Source: Clostridia bacterium (GTDB taxonomy: Bacteria; Bacillota; Clostridia; Oscillospirales; Acutalibacteraceae). Taken from it: 17,318 nt of DNA. The stretch is from the NCBI GenBank assembly GCA_900767025.1, contig CAAFXS010000096.1:1-17318 (forward strand), read 5' to 3'. A program made the position numbers and the translations under genes. Numbering within the stretch: position 1 is the first letter of the stretch; each line of letters opens with the position of its first letter. Of this stretch, positions 6,985 to 13,704 are shown piece after piece. The notes under the pieces were generated by a model. The model did no database searches. It saw only the letters and a program-made list of their open reading frames with translations, and was not told where the DNA came from.

Positions 6985-7227
6985 TCAGTCGAGATACGAC
7001 TTTACCATTGCCGCCAAAAGCTCGTCACGGTCAATACGCCTGATAAGGCTCCTGGCATTTTTGTGAGTTGTGATGTAAGTAGGGTCCTCCGAAAGAATAT
7101 AGCCTACAATCTGATTAATGGGATTGTAACCCTTTTCCTGAAGAGCGTCAAAAACCTCTGTCAGTGTTTCTTTCATAATATCCTCTTTTTCGTCACCTAT
7201 TCTGAAAGTCATTGTCTTATCAGTCAT
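6985..7227 (-). CDS. ireB: IreB family regulatory phosphoprotein (UPF0297/YrzL)
   Basis: An 80-residue small protein of the family whose Enterococcus faecalis member IreB is phosphorylated by the PASTA kinase IreK and lowers cephalosporin resistance. The central EKGYNPINQIVGYILSEDP is the family signature, followed by NARSLIRRIDRDELL. The N-terminal MTDKTMTF keeps two threonines (T2, T5) in positions that align with the two phosphorylated threonines of the enterococcal protein, so kinase control is plausible. No kinase gene is in the window. Start at 7227 with GGGAGG (7243-7238) upstream. First gene of the minus-strand group, read from the promoter at 7263-7291. Confidence 0.93.
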   Translation of the reverse strand: MTDKTMTFRIGDEKEDIMKETLTEVFDALQEKGYNPINQIVGYILSEDPTYITTHKNARSLIRRIDRDELLAAMVKSYLD

Positions 7228-7262
7228 AGTAAAGCCACCTCCCAGCTAAGCATTACATATTA

Positions 7263-7291
7263 ATTATATACATAATTTACTAAAATTACAA
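7263..7291 (-). promoter_or_regulatory. Promoter of ireB
   Basis: On the minus strand, TTGTAA (7291-7286), 17-base spacer, TATAAT (7268-7263), about 35 bases before the ireB start. It stands back to back with the pheS promoter; the two -35 boxes are 17 bases apart, so RNA polymerase binding at one could affect the other. Confidence 0.78.
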
Positions 7292-7308
7292 CACTTTTTT
7301 TAAAATGC

Positions 7309-7338
7309 TTGACTTAAAGGTGTATTTTGGTTTATAAT
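7309..7338 (+). promoter_or_regulatory. Promoter of the pheST operon
   Basis: TTGACT (7309-7314), 18-base spacer, TATAAT (7333-7338). Transcription should start near 7345, just before the first stem of the T-box leader. Confidence 0.82.
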
Positions 7339-7344
7339 CTTAAC

Positions 7345-7590
7345 GATAACTTTTAAGATTATGACTGTGATTAGGTGTAAGTAGGGTTGTGATTTTTTTT
7401 CAGAGAGCACGCGGTGGGTGCAAGCGTGCAGGATAAACAGCTTGAATTTCAGCCTATGAGTCCCCGGCGAGCAACTAAGTCGGGCGTACTGCTGCGTTAA
7501 AGCAAGGAGCGGCAATTTTTAATTGCAATTTGAGTGGTACCACGGATATTATTCCGCCTCATATATTGAGGCGGTTTTTATTTTTGTATA
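7345..7590 (+). promoter_or_regulatory. T-box riboswitch, phenylalanine specific
   Basis: A transcribed leader that senses uncharged tRNA-Phe and then prevents termination before pheS. The base of Stem I pairs GACT (7363-7366) with AGTC (7459-7462) and TAGG (7372-7375) with CCTA (7453-7456), enclosing a kink-turn-like GA bulge. AGAGAGC (7402 on) and GGTGGGTGCAAGC form the usual distal region. The specifier triplet is TTC (7448-7450) within GAATTTCAGCC, which is a Phe codon. The T-box sequence GAGTGGTACCACGGA runs from 7532. In the antiterminator TGAG (7531-7534) pairs with CTCA (7558-7561) and CGGA (7543-7546) with TCCG (7553-7556), competing with the terminator. The TGGT bulge that binds the tRNA CCA end is intact. 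Confidence 0.93.
7554..7585 (+). terminator. T-box-controlled terminator before pheS
   Basis: CCGCCTCA (7554-7561), loop TATAT, TGAGGCGG (7567-7574), then TTTTTATTTTT. The 5' arm is the same stretch used by the antiterminator, so the two structures exclude each other. When tRNA-Phe is charged this stem should form and stop transcription. Confidence 0.92.
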
Positions 7591-7601
7591 GGAGGAAACA
7601 T

Positions 7602-8654
7602 ATGGACAGTAAAATTATCAGCCTTAAAGCACAGTTTGAAGAAGAGCTTGAAAAAATCAAAAGCACTGCTGAGCTTGAGGGCGTAAGAGTAGCCTATCTT
7701 GGCAAAAAGGGAAGCGTTACCGATTTGTTAAAGGGTATGAAGGAGCTTTCAAACGAGGAAAAAAAGGCTTTCGGTCAAAAGGTCAACGAGCTTAAAAACG
7801 CCGTTGCAGACAGAATTGCCGAAAAAACCAAGGAGCTTAAGGAAAAGGAAATCGAACAGGCAATTAACTCAATGCCGGAGTTTGATGTTTCAATGCCTGT
7901 TAATCTTGAAAGAGGCTCTTATCATCCTATCACCCTTGTTCAAAGAGAGGTTGAGCGTATTTTTAAATCAATGGGCTTTACCGTTGAGGATTACAGCGAG
8001 GTTGTTACTGACTATGAGTGCTTTGAATCACTGAATATTCCAAAGCACCACCCTGCAAGAGATATGCAGGATACCTATTATCTTGAAAACGGTCAGCTCC
8101 TTAAGAGCCAGACCTCTGCCGCACAAAACGCAATTTACAAAAAATACCGTGATGAACTTGTTAACGACGGTGTGCCTATTAAGGCAATTTTCCCGGGCAG
8201 ATGCTTCAGAAACGAGGCAACAGACGCCTGCCACGAAAACACCTTCTTCCAGATGGAGGGTGTTATGGTTGACAAAAATATTTCAATTTCAAACCTTATC
8301 TATTTTATGAAAACAATGCTTTCCGAGGTTTTTCAAAAGGATATTAAGGTTAGACTCCGTCCTGGATTTTTCCCCTTTGTGGAGCCTGGCTTTGAGCTTG
8401 ACATAAGCTGTCTTATCTGCGGCGGTGAGGGTTGTCCCTCCTGTAAGCACAGCGGTTGGCTTGAGCTCTGCCCCTGCGGAATGATTCACCCTGAGGTGCT
8501 TAAAGCAGGCGGTATTGACCCTGAGGAATACACCGGCTTTGCTTTCGGCCTTGGATTAACAAGGCTTGTTATGATGAAATACGGTATTAAGGATATCCGT
8601 GATTTGAACAGCGGTAGCCTTAAGAGCTTGTCACAGTTTACCGACGACGAGTAA
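7602..8654 (+). CDS. pheS: Phenylalanine--tRNA ligase alpha subunit
   Basis: Catalytic subunit of the (alpha-beta)2 class II synthetase that charges tRNA-Phe. The 350 residues show an N-terminal coiled coil (about 1-90) for tRNA contact, HPARDMQDTYY (150-160), motif 2 around FPGRCFRNEATDACHENTFF (197-216) and motif 3 FAFGLGLTRLVMMKYGI (313-329). A cysteine-rich insert (C270, C273, C278, C281, plus C290 and C292) looks like a small zinc ribbon; similar CxxC inserts occur in other Firmicutes PheS. ATG 7602 has GGAGG at 7591-7595; the open frame extends back to 7530 only by reading through the T-box terminator. Nineteen bases before pheT. Confidence 0.97.
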   Translation: MDSKIISLKAQFEEELEKIKSTAELEGVRVAYLGKKGSVTDLLKGMKELSNEEKKAFGQKVNELKNAVADRIAEKTKELKEKEIEQAINSMPEFDVSMPVNLERGSYHPITLVQREVERIFKSMGFTVEDYSEVVTDYECFESLNIPKHHPARDMQDTYYLENGQLLKSQTSAAQNAIYKKYRDELVNDGVPIKAIFPGRCFRNEATDACHENTFFQMEGVMVDKNISISNLIYFMKTMLSEVFQKDIKVRLRPGFFPFVEPGFELDISCLICGGEGCPSCKHSGWLELCPCGMIHPEVLKAGGIDPEEYTGFAFGLGLTRLVMMKYGIKDIRDLNSGSLKSLSQFTDDE

Positions 8655-8672
8655 GAAAGGGAGGGATTAATT

Positions 8673-11033
8673 ATGTTTTTATCTATGAATTGGATTTCGG
8701 ATTTTGTTGATTTTACGGGTCTTGACAAGGTTGAGCTTATTCACCGTTTTTCCCTTTCAACTGCCGAGGTTGAAAATGAAATATTCTTTAAGGGCAGTGA
8801 TATCAGCGGTATAGTTGTTGCCGAGATTAAATCTGTTGAAAATCATCCCGACTCAAAGAAGCTTCATCTTCTTAAGGTGGATGCAGGTGACGGCGAGCTG
8901 ACAGATGTTGTGTGCGGTGCACCTAATGTTAGAGTAGGACTTAAAACCGCCTTTGCCAAGGTTGGCGCAAAAATAGGCGAGATTGAAATTGCTCCCAGAA
9001 AGCTTGCAGGCTATACCTCCAACGGTATGTGCTGCAGCGAAAAGGAAATCGGCATCAGCGATGATAATTCGGGTATTATGGAAATTACCGATGATGCACC
9101 AAACGGAACCGATTTAAAGGATTTGTACCAAATTGACGATATTATTTTTGAGGTTGACAATAAGTCACTGACTAACCGTCCTGACCTTTGGGGTCATTAC
9201 GGCATTGCCCGTGAATTTGCCGCTCTTGCCGGCAGAGAGCTTAAGCCTCTTGACACAATTGATTTGTCACAATATAACGGCTTGCCAAAGGTTGATATGA
9301 AAATTGAGGACGACCTTTGCCAGCGTTATTCCTGCTTGCAGGTGGAAAACATCAGCAAAACCGTAAGCCCTGTTAATATGCGTATAAGACTTTTCTACTG
9401 CGGTATGAGGGCAATCAATTTCCTTGCCGATTTAACCAACTACCTTATGCTTGAAATGGGTCAGCCAATGCACGCCTTTGACTCACGCAAGGTTGAAAAA
9501 ATCAGAATTAAGCGCTTTGATGAGCCCTTCGTTTTCCAAACCCTTGACGGTGTGGAAAGAAATATTGACGAAAACACCTTGATGATTTGCAACGGTGATA
9601 CACCTGTTGCCATTGCAGGTATTATGGGCGGTCTTGACAGTGAAATTGTTGAGGACACAACCACACTTACTCTTGAATCTGCAACCTTTAACGCAGTTTC
9701 TATTCGTAAATCAACTGTTCGTCTTGCTCACCGTACAGATGCTTCAATGCGTTATGAAAAGTGCCTTGACCCTGAAATGACCGTGCCTGCCATTGCAAGA
9801 TTTGTTAAGCTGATGACAGATATCGACGGCGGTGTTAAGGTTGTTTCATCACTTACCGACGAGTATGCATTTAAGTATGATACCGTTAAGCTTGATTTTG
9901 ACAAGGCTTTTGTTGACAGGTACACAGGTATTGATATCGACAATGATACTATCGTTAACACACTTACCTCTCTGGGCTTCGGTGTGGAGCTTGACGGCAA
10001 CGATTTCAGTGTTGCTGTTCCAAGCTGGAGAGCAACAAAGGATGTTACAATCAAGGCTGATATTATCGAGGAAATCACCCGTATTTACGGCTATGACAAC
10101 TTTGATATTCACACTGCAAACGCACCGCTTTATCCTGTAAGAGCCGATGTTGAAAAGACCGATGAGGATAAAATTAAGGATATTCTTGTTAAACGCTTTT
10201 CACTCCACGAGCTTCACTCTTATGTGTGGGCATATTATGATGAATACAAGGCTCTTGGCATTGAGGTTGAGGACAATATTAAGCTTGTTAACGCCACAAA
10301 TCCAAATATTGAAACAATCCGTAATTCAATAATTCCTACCCAGCTTTGCCAGGTTAAGACAAATACCTCCTTTGCATCCGATTTCGGTGTGTTTGAAATC
10401 GGCAGGGTAGTTGAGGGCGTTAAGGACGACGGCCTTTGTGACGAACACAAAAAGCTTGCCGTTACTCTTTTCAGCAAAACAAAGTCTGTTGAAAAGCTCT
10501 ATTTTGAGCTTAGGGATATGCTTGCAGTTGTTGCAGACGATATTAAGCATAAGGCACTTTCCTTTGCTCCTGCCAAAGCTGAACATTCCTATGAACATCC
10601 GAGAAACCTTAATTACATTATCTGCGACGGTGTTCAGCTTGGAAAAATCGGTATCGTTCACCCTGTTATCTCCGGCAAAATTGACAAGAAAGCATCAATA
10701 GTTTTTGCAGAGCTTGATGTCAGTGCCTTTGCACAGCTTAAAAATGACAGTATCGTGTATGAGGAGCCGTCAAAATTCCCTGCAATTGAAATTGACCTTT
10801 CCTTTGTTTCCGATAAATTTGAACCTATTGCAAGGGCAATTAAAAATGCAAAGAGCAGTCTTATTAAAAAGGTTGATGTTGTTGATATTTATACCGATGA
10901 CACAACAAAATCAATTACCGCAAGGTTGACCTTCTCCCACCCTGAAAAGACCCTTACCCGTGAAGAGGTTATGAGCATTGTTGACGGCGTAATCGCAAGC
11001 CTTGAAAAGGACGGAATACTGCTTAAAAAATAA
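8673..11033 (+). CDS. pheT: Phenylalanine--tRNA ligase beta subunit
   Basis: Partner of PheS, carrying editing and tRNA-anticodon-side contacts. At 786 residues it is the full bacterial length. In order: an OB-fold tRNA-binding domain (about 40-150; VVAEIKSVENHPDSKKLH, CGAPNVRVGLKTAFAKVGA), a B3/B4 editing region (about 205-370, ending with MGQPMHAFDSRKV and IAGIMGGLDSEI), a B5 domain (about 400-475; ITRIYGYDNF closes it), the inactive synthetase-like core, and a C-terminal ferredoxin-fold anticodon-binding domain (about 690-786; EPSKFPAIEIDLSFV, ARLTFSHPEKTLT). ATG 8673 follows an AAAGGGAGGG site at 8656-8665. Co-transcribed with pheS under the T-box; a strong terminator follows. Confidence 0.97.
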   Translation: MFLSMNWISDFVDFTGLDKVELIHRFSLSTAEVENEIFFKGSDISGIVVAEIKSVENHPDSKKLHLLKVDAGDGELTDVVCGAPNVRVGLKTAFAKVGAKIGEIEIAPRKLAGYTSNGMCCSEKEIGISDDNSGIMEITDDAPNGTDLKDLYQIDDIIFEVDNKSLTNRPDLWGHYGIAREFAALAGRELKPLDTIDLSQYNGLPKVDMKIEDDLCQRYSCLQVENISKTVSPVNMRIRLFYCGMRAINFLADLTNYLMLEMGQPMHAFDSRKVEKIRIKRFDEPFVFQTLDGVERNIDENTLMICNGDTPVAIAGIMGGLDSEIVEDTTTLTLESATFNAVSIRKSTVRLAHRTDASMRYEKCLDPEMTVPAIARFVKLMTDIDGGVKVVSSLTDEYAFKYDTVKLDFDKAFVDRYTGIDIDNDTIVNTLTSLGFGVELDGNDFSVAVPSWRATKDVTIKADIIEEITRIYGYDNFDIHTANAPLYPVRADVEKTDEDKIKDILVKRFSLHELHSYVWAYYDEYKALGIEVEDNIKLVNATNPNIETIRNSIIPTQLCQVKTNTSFASDFGVFEIGRVVEGVKDDGLCDEHKKLAVTLFSKTKSVEKLYFELRDMLAVVADDIKHKALSFAPAKAEHSYEHPRNLNYIICDGVQLGKIGIVHPVISGKIDKKASIVFAELDVSAFAQLKNDSIVYEEPSKFPAIEIDLSFVSDKFEPIARAIKNAKSSLIKKVDVVDIYTDDTTKSITARLTFSHPEKTLTREEVMSIVDGVIASLEKDGILLKK

Positions 11034-11044
11034 AGAGTAAAACT

Positions 11045-11073
11045 AAAAGAGCGAGGAAAACCCTCGCTCTTTT
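11045..11073 (+). terminator. Rho-independent terminator of pheST
   Basis: A perfect 12-bp stem, AAAAGAGCGAGG (11045-11056) and CCTCGCTCTTTT (11062-11073), with a 5-base loop, beginning 12 bases after the pheT stop. The T run is part of the stem's 3' arm. Confidence 0.9.
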
Positions 11074-11088
11074 ATTGTGGATAAAGTA

Positions 11089-11202
11089 AAATTACGGTTT
11101 GTAAGGTTGTTATGAACAACCGTAGGGGCGACTATCAGTCGCCCGCCAATTCGGACGGATAATATCCGCCCACTACGATAACACCGCTACAAATCCAAAT
11201 TT
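11089..11202. repeat. MITE-like palindromic repeat with long terminal inverted repeats
   Basis: Left arm GGTTTGTAAGGTTGTTAT (11096-11113) and the reverse complement of the right arm, GGATTTGTAGCGGTGTTAT (11178-11196), are imperfect inverted copies, as are CGTAGGGGCG (11121-11130) and CGCCCACTACG (11167-11177). Inside are three hairpins: GGTTGTT/AACAACC (11105-11121), GGGCGACT/AGTCGCCC (11126-11144) and GGACGGAT/ATCCGCCC (11153-11171, one mismatch). AT-rich flanks extend the inverted match to about 11089 and 11202. No coding potential. The left end shares 17 of 18 bases with the repeat at the window start. It fills most of the 289-base gap between pheT and the methyltransferase gene. Confidence 0.75.
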
Positions 11203-11272
11203 TGTATAATTGAAATAAAAAAATTTTTCTCTTCCCTTATATATTACCACAAAATCGTGATTTTTTCAAGTC

Positions 11273-11301
11273 TTGTATTTATTTCGCTTTTGCGGTATTA
11301 G
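11273..11301 (+). promoter_or_regulatory. Possible promoter of the methyltransferase gene
   Basis: TTGTAT (11273-11278), 17-base spacer, TATTAG (11296-11301), about 22 bases before the start codon. Both boxes deviate by one or two bases from consensus, so this is the best candidate rather than a certain one. Confidence 0.5.
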
Positions 11302-11322
11302 GTATTACGGGAGGTCGATAAA

Positions 11323-12147
11323 ATGAACAACAAAAGTATGACAGCGATGATGTGCCTGTTTGCCATGGCAAATCATCAGAAAAACAGCTACCGTGTGGTT
11401 AACGACAGTGTATCGGAAAGGCTTATTACCGATGACGAGTACAACGGAATTTACGAAAGCCTGAGTCAAGGCGGTGATTTCTTTAAAACAAACAGCACGG
11501 AGGAAACGATTAACAAATTCATTGCTCCTACGGTAATTGCAAGAAACGCTTTTAACAGGCAAAGCCTTGCAGTTGCTAAGAGATTAGGCGTTGAACGGTA
11601 TATGGTACTTGGTGCAGGGTATGACACCACTGCATACAGCCTTGATTTTGATAACATTGAGGTTATTGAAATCGACAGGGATTTTAAGGATAAAATCAGC
11701 CGTCTTGACCGTGCAGGGATAAATCATAAATATGTCAGGTATATTGAAAGCGAATTGCCGAATTTGAATTTCAGCGGTGATAAAAAGGTGACCTACTGCT
11801 CAATGCTTGGTGTCAGCTACTATCTTGGCAAAAAGGATTTTGAAAACACTCTTTTAAACCTTGGTTCAATTTCTGCCGAAGGCAGTTCGCTGGTGTTTGA
11901 CTATCCCACAATCTGTTACGATGACAAAATCAGGGAGCTTGCTTTTTCAGCCGGCGAGCCTATGACGGAAAAATATCCCTATTCGGAGATGCAAAGGCTT
12001 TTGAACAAATGCGGTTACAGGATATATGAGCTGGTGCACTGGAATGAAGTTGACGAACGGTATTTTAAGCCCTTTAACACTCTTTACAAAAGCTCACCGC
12101 TGAAAGCACAAAACGGTGTTAATCTTTGCCTTGCGGTTAAAAAATAA
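11323..12147 (+). CDS. Class I SAM-dependent methyltransferase, LCM/PPM1-like
   Basis: A 274-residue protein with the AdoMet-binding motif VLGAGYDTTAYS (95-106) and the acidic residue VIEIDRD (114-120) that would hold the ribose. The order, with RNAFNRQSLAVAKRLGVERY just before motif I, fits the leucine carboxyl methyltransferase-like family (Pfam PF04072). Bacterial members mostly have unknown substrates; some act on polyketides or small acids. No signal peptide or membrane segment. ATG 11323 has GGGAGGT at 11310-11316. A single-gene unit between the pheST terminator and repeat on one side and a terminator on the other, so context gives no substrate. Confidence 0.85.
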   Translation: MNNKSMTAMMCLFAMANHQKNSYRVVNDSVSERLITDDEYNGIYESLSQGGDFFKTNSTEETINKFIAPTVIARNAFNRQSLAVAKRLGVERYMVLGAGYDTTAYSLDFDNIEVIEIDRDFKDKISRLDRAGINHKYVRYIESELPNLNFSGDKKVTYCSMLGVSYYLGKKDFENTLLNLGSISAEGSSLVFDYPTICYDDKIRELAFSAGEPMTEKYPYSEMQRLLNKCGYRIYELVHWNEVDERYFKPFNTLYKSSPLKAQNGVNLCLAVKK

Positions 12148-12199
12148 TAAGGCAATTTGTTCCTTAAAACAAAGCAGATTTGCGAAAGAAAATAATCGG

Positions 12200-12229
12200 T
12201 TGCGATGCGCCGTCCTTTTATGCTACAAT
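12200..12229 (+). promoter_or_regulatory. Possible promoter of the GH5 gene, inside the terminator
   Basis: TTGCGA (12200-12205), 18-base spacer, TACAAT (12224-12229). A start near 12236 would give a leader of about 145 bases containing the repeat hairpin at 12290-12309. Its overlap with the preceding terminator stem is unusual. Confidence 0.5.
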
Positions 12230-12249
12230 AATAAAAAGGGCGGCTTTTT
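12209..12249 (+). terminator. Likely terminator of the methyltransferase gene
   Basis: GCCGTCCTTTT (12209-12219) pairs with AAAAGGGCGGC (12234-12244), one G-U pair, followed by TTTTT (12245-12249). The loop of 14 bases holds a TACAAT that can also be read as a -10 box. It lies about 60 bases after the stop codon. Confidence 0.65.
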
Positions 12250-12282
12250 ACAAGGCAGTTTATGCGAATGATAAGCCGACAA

Positions 12283-12325
12283 ATCGTAGGGCGGGGGCTT
12301 GCTCCCGCCGCAAATTATTTGAAAA
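12283..12325. repeat. Palindromic intergenic repeat in the GH5 leader
   Basis: GGCGGGGGC (12290-12298) and GCTCCCGCC (12301-12309) form a GC-rich stem with one G-U pair and a tiny loop, preceded by TCGTAG and followed by GCAAATTATTTG. The TCGTAGgGCGG start resembles both ends of the element at 11121-11177, and CCGCAAATTAT resembles CCGCAATTTAT beside the window-start repeat. I take it to be a single-hairpin member of the same family. Confidence 0.6.
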
Positions 12326-12381
12326 ATCACGGCGTGGAATTTTGGTTGATGTGCGTTGTGCGCGAAAAAAGGAGAGATGGT

Positions 12382-13635
12382 ATGAAACGGATTTCAGCAG
12401 GGCTTTTGGTACTCGTATTTTTGTTTGCGTTTTTCGGCTGCACACCCGAAGTGCAGTCTTTGGAAACCTACAATAATACTAATCCCAAAGAGATGCAGAT
12501 GCTTTCCGTACAGGACGGGTATATCGTGAAGGAAAACGGCGAGCAAATTGTTTTAAAAGGCGTTAATTTGGGCAACTGGCTGCTGTGGGAAACTTGGATG
12601 GGGTTTGTGCCTGAATACACCGAGGATTGGGCGTATTACGATACGCTTGCGGTGCTGAGTGAGCGCTTCGGTGCAGAAAAGACCGCCGAGCTCGTTAAGG
12701 CGTTTGAAGAAAGCTTTATCACCGAAACGGATATTGCGCAGATAGAATCCCTCGGCTTTAACTGTGTGCGTGTGCCGTTTTGGTATCGTAATTTTATGAC
12801 GGAGAACGGTGCATGGCTGACGGAAAATGCGGACGACAACCCCGGATTTCAAAGGCTGGATTGGTTGCTTGACCAATGCGAAGCACACGGCATTTATGTG
12901 ATTTTAGATATGCACGGTGCACCCGGCGGCCAGAGTATGAATCATTGCACCGGAAAGGCCGGCAGGAACGAACTGTACGAAGACGCAGGCAATATGGATA
13001 CGGCGAAAACGCTGTGGACGGCCATTGCGACACGGTATAAAGACCGAAAAGCCCTTGCGGCGTATGATTTGCTGAACGAGCCGCAAAACAACAGCGGTTA
13101 TACAGGCGAGTATGCCTGGGAAGCGGAAAGCGAAGCAGCGGTACAGCGCACGAATGCGGCATATGACGCTTTGTATCAGGCAGTCAGAAACGCCGACGAA
13201 CAGCATATTATTTCGTTTGAGGGCGTATGGTCAACCACGGTGTTACCTAACCCTGCGGAAAACGGGTACGAAAATATGCTGTATCAACTGCATTTGTATG
13301 ACAGTAAACAGGGTATGATACGCTACCGCGTGAAAGAACTCAAAACCGCCCGGGAAAATTGGGGCGTTGCCGTGATTGTCGGGGAATACAACAACGGCGA
13401 AAACGAATACTATGCACAGAAACAGTACAATAAAAACAAAATCAGTTGTATAAAATGGAACTACAAAACCTTTAATGCAGGCACGCAGTGGGGGATTTTC
13501 AATCAAGATGTGCCGCGTTTAGATATTAAAACCGCATCTTATGAGGAAATTCTGCAGTTTGTAACCACACAAACGCCCACGGAGGCATTTTCCTTCAATG
13601 CGGAGGAAATGGGAAATTTAATCGTCAACGCGTGA
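12382..13635 (+). CDS. Glycoside hydrolase family 5 lipoprotein (beta-glucanase-like)
   Basis: A 417-residue secreted beta-glycan hydrolase of the GH5 (cellulase superfamily) fold. A lipoprotein signal peptide occupies residues 1-20 (MKRIS, hydrophobic LLVLVFLFAFF, then G-C20), so the enzyme is probably anchored to the outer face of the membrane. The catalytic acid/base is E233 in DLLNEP and the nucleophile E335 in VIVGEYN; also visible are R130 in FNCVRVPFWY, LDMHGAPGG (175-183) and H304 in LHLYD. The GVNLGNWLLWETWM start and the HGAPGGQ loop resemble the exo-1,3-glucanase-like branch, but substrate cannot be fixed. ATG 12382 follows AAAGGAGAG (12368-12376); the frame open from 12262 crosses a repeat. 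CG-rich codons such as GCG and CGC are much commoner than in neighbouring genes, suggesting transfer. Confidence 0.9.
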   Translation: MKRISAGLLVLVFLFAFFGCTPEVQSLETYNNTNPKEMQMLSVQDGYIVKENGEQIVLKGVNLGNWLLWETWMGFVPEYTEDWAYYDTLAVLSERFGAEKTAELVKAFEESFITETDIAQIESLGFNCVRVPFWYRNFMTENGAWLTENADDNPGFQRLDWLLDQCEAHGIYVILDMHGAPGGQSMNHCTGKAGRNELYEDAGNMDTAKTLWTAIATRYKDRKALAAYDLLNEPQNNSGYTGEYAWEAESEAAVQRTNAAYDALYQAVRNADEQHIISFEGVWSTTVLPNPAENGYENMLYQLHLYDSKQGMIRYRVKELKTARENWGVAVIVGEYNNGENEYYAQKQYNKNKISCIKWNYKTFNAGTQWGIFNQDVPRLDIKTASYEEILQFVTTQTPTEAFSFNAEEMGNLIVNA

Positions 13636-13648
13636 TTAAAACAAAGCA

Positions 13649-13677
13649 TTGCATTATTATAAGAAAAGTGGTATTAT
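13649..13677 (+). promoter_or_regulatory. Promoter of the aminotransferase operon
   Basis: TTGCAT (13649-13654), exactly 17 bases, TATTAT (13672-13677), about 27 bases before the start codon. It begins 14 bases after the GH5 stop, and I see no terminator between them, so read-through from GH5 is possible. Confidence 0.75.
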
Positions 13678-13704
13678 ATACTGAAATAATTTTGGAGGTA
13701 TGTT

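Noticed and set aside
7530..7601. Upstream extension of pheS from a TTG
   Set aside because: The TTG is part of the T-box sequence and the extension would be encoded by the antiterminator/terminator stems; ATG 7602 has a GGAGG site and matches the family N-terminus.
8409..8480. Cysteine-rich insert of PheS as a novel domain
   Set aside because: CxxC-type inserts of this kind occur in other Firmicutes PheS as I recall them, so it is unlikely to be new.
9752..10661. Several minus- and plus-strand open frames inside pheT
   Set aside because: They are shadows of pheT caused by its codon bias; no family-like sequence or initiation signals.
12262..12381. N-terminal extension of the GH5 gene
   Set aside because: It runs through a repeat hairpin, would bury the lipoprotein signal peptide, and lacks a ribosome site; ATG 12382 has one.
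12553..13206. Antisense open frames opposite the GH5 gene
   Set aside because: They are complementary to catalytic-domain sequence, overlap one another in different frames, and have no plausible ribosome sites.
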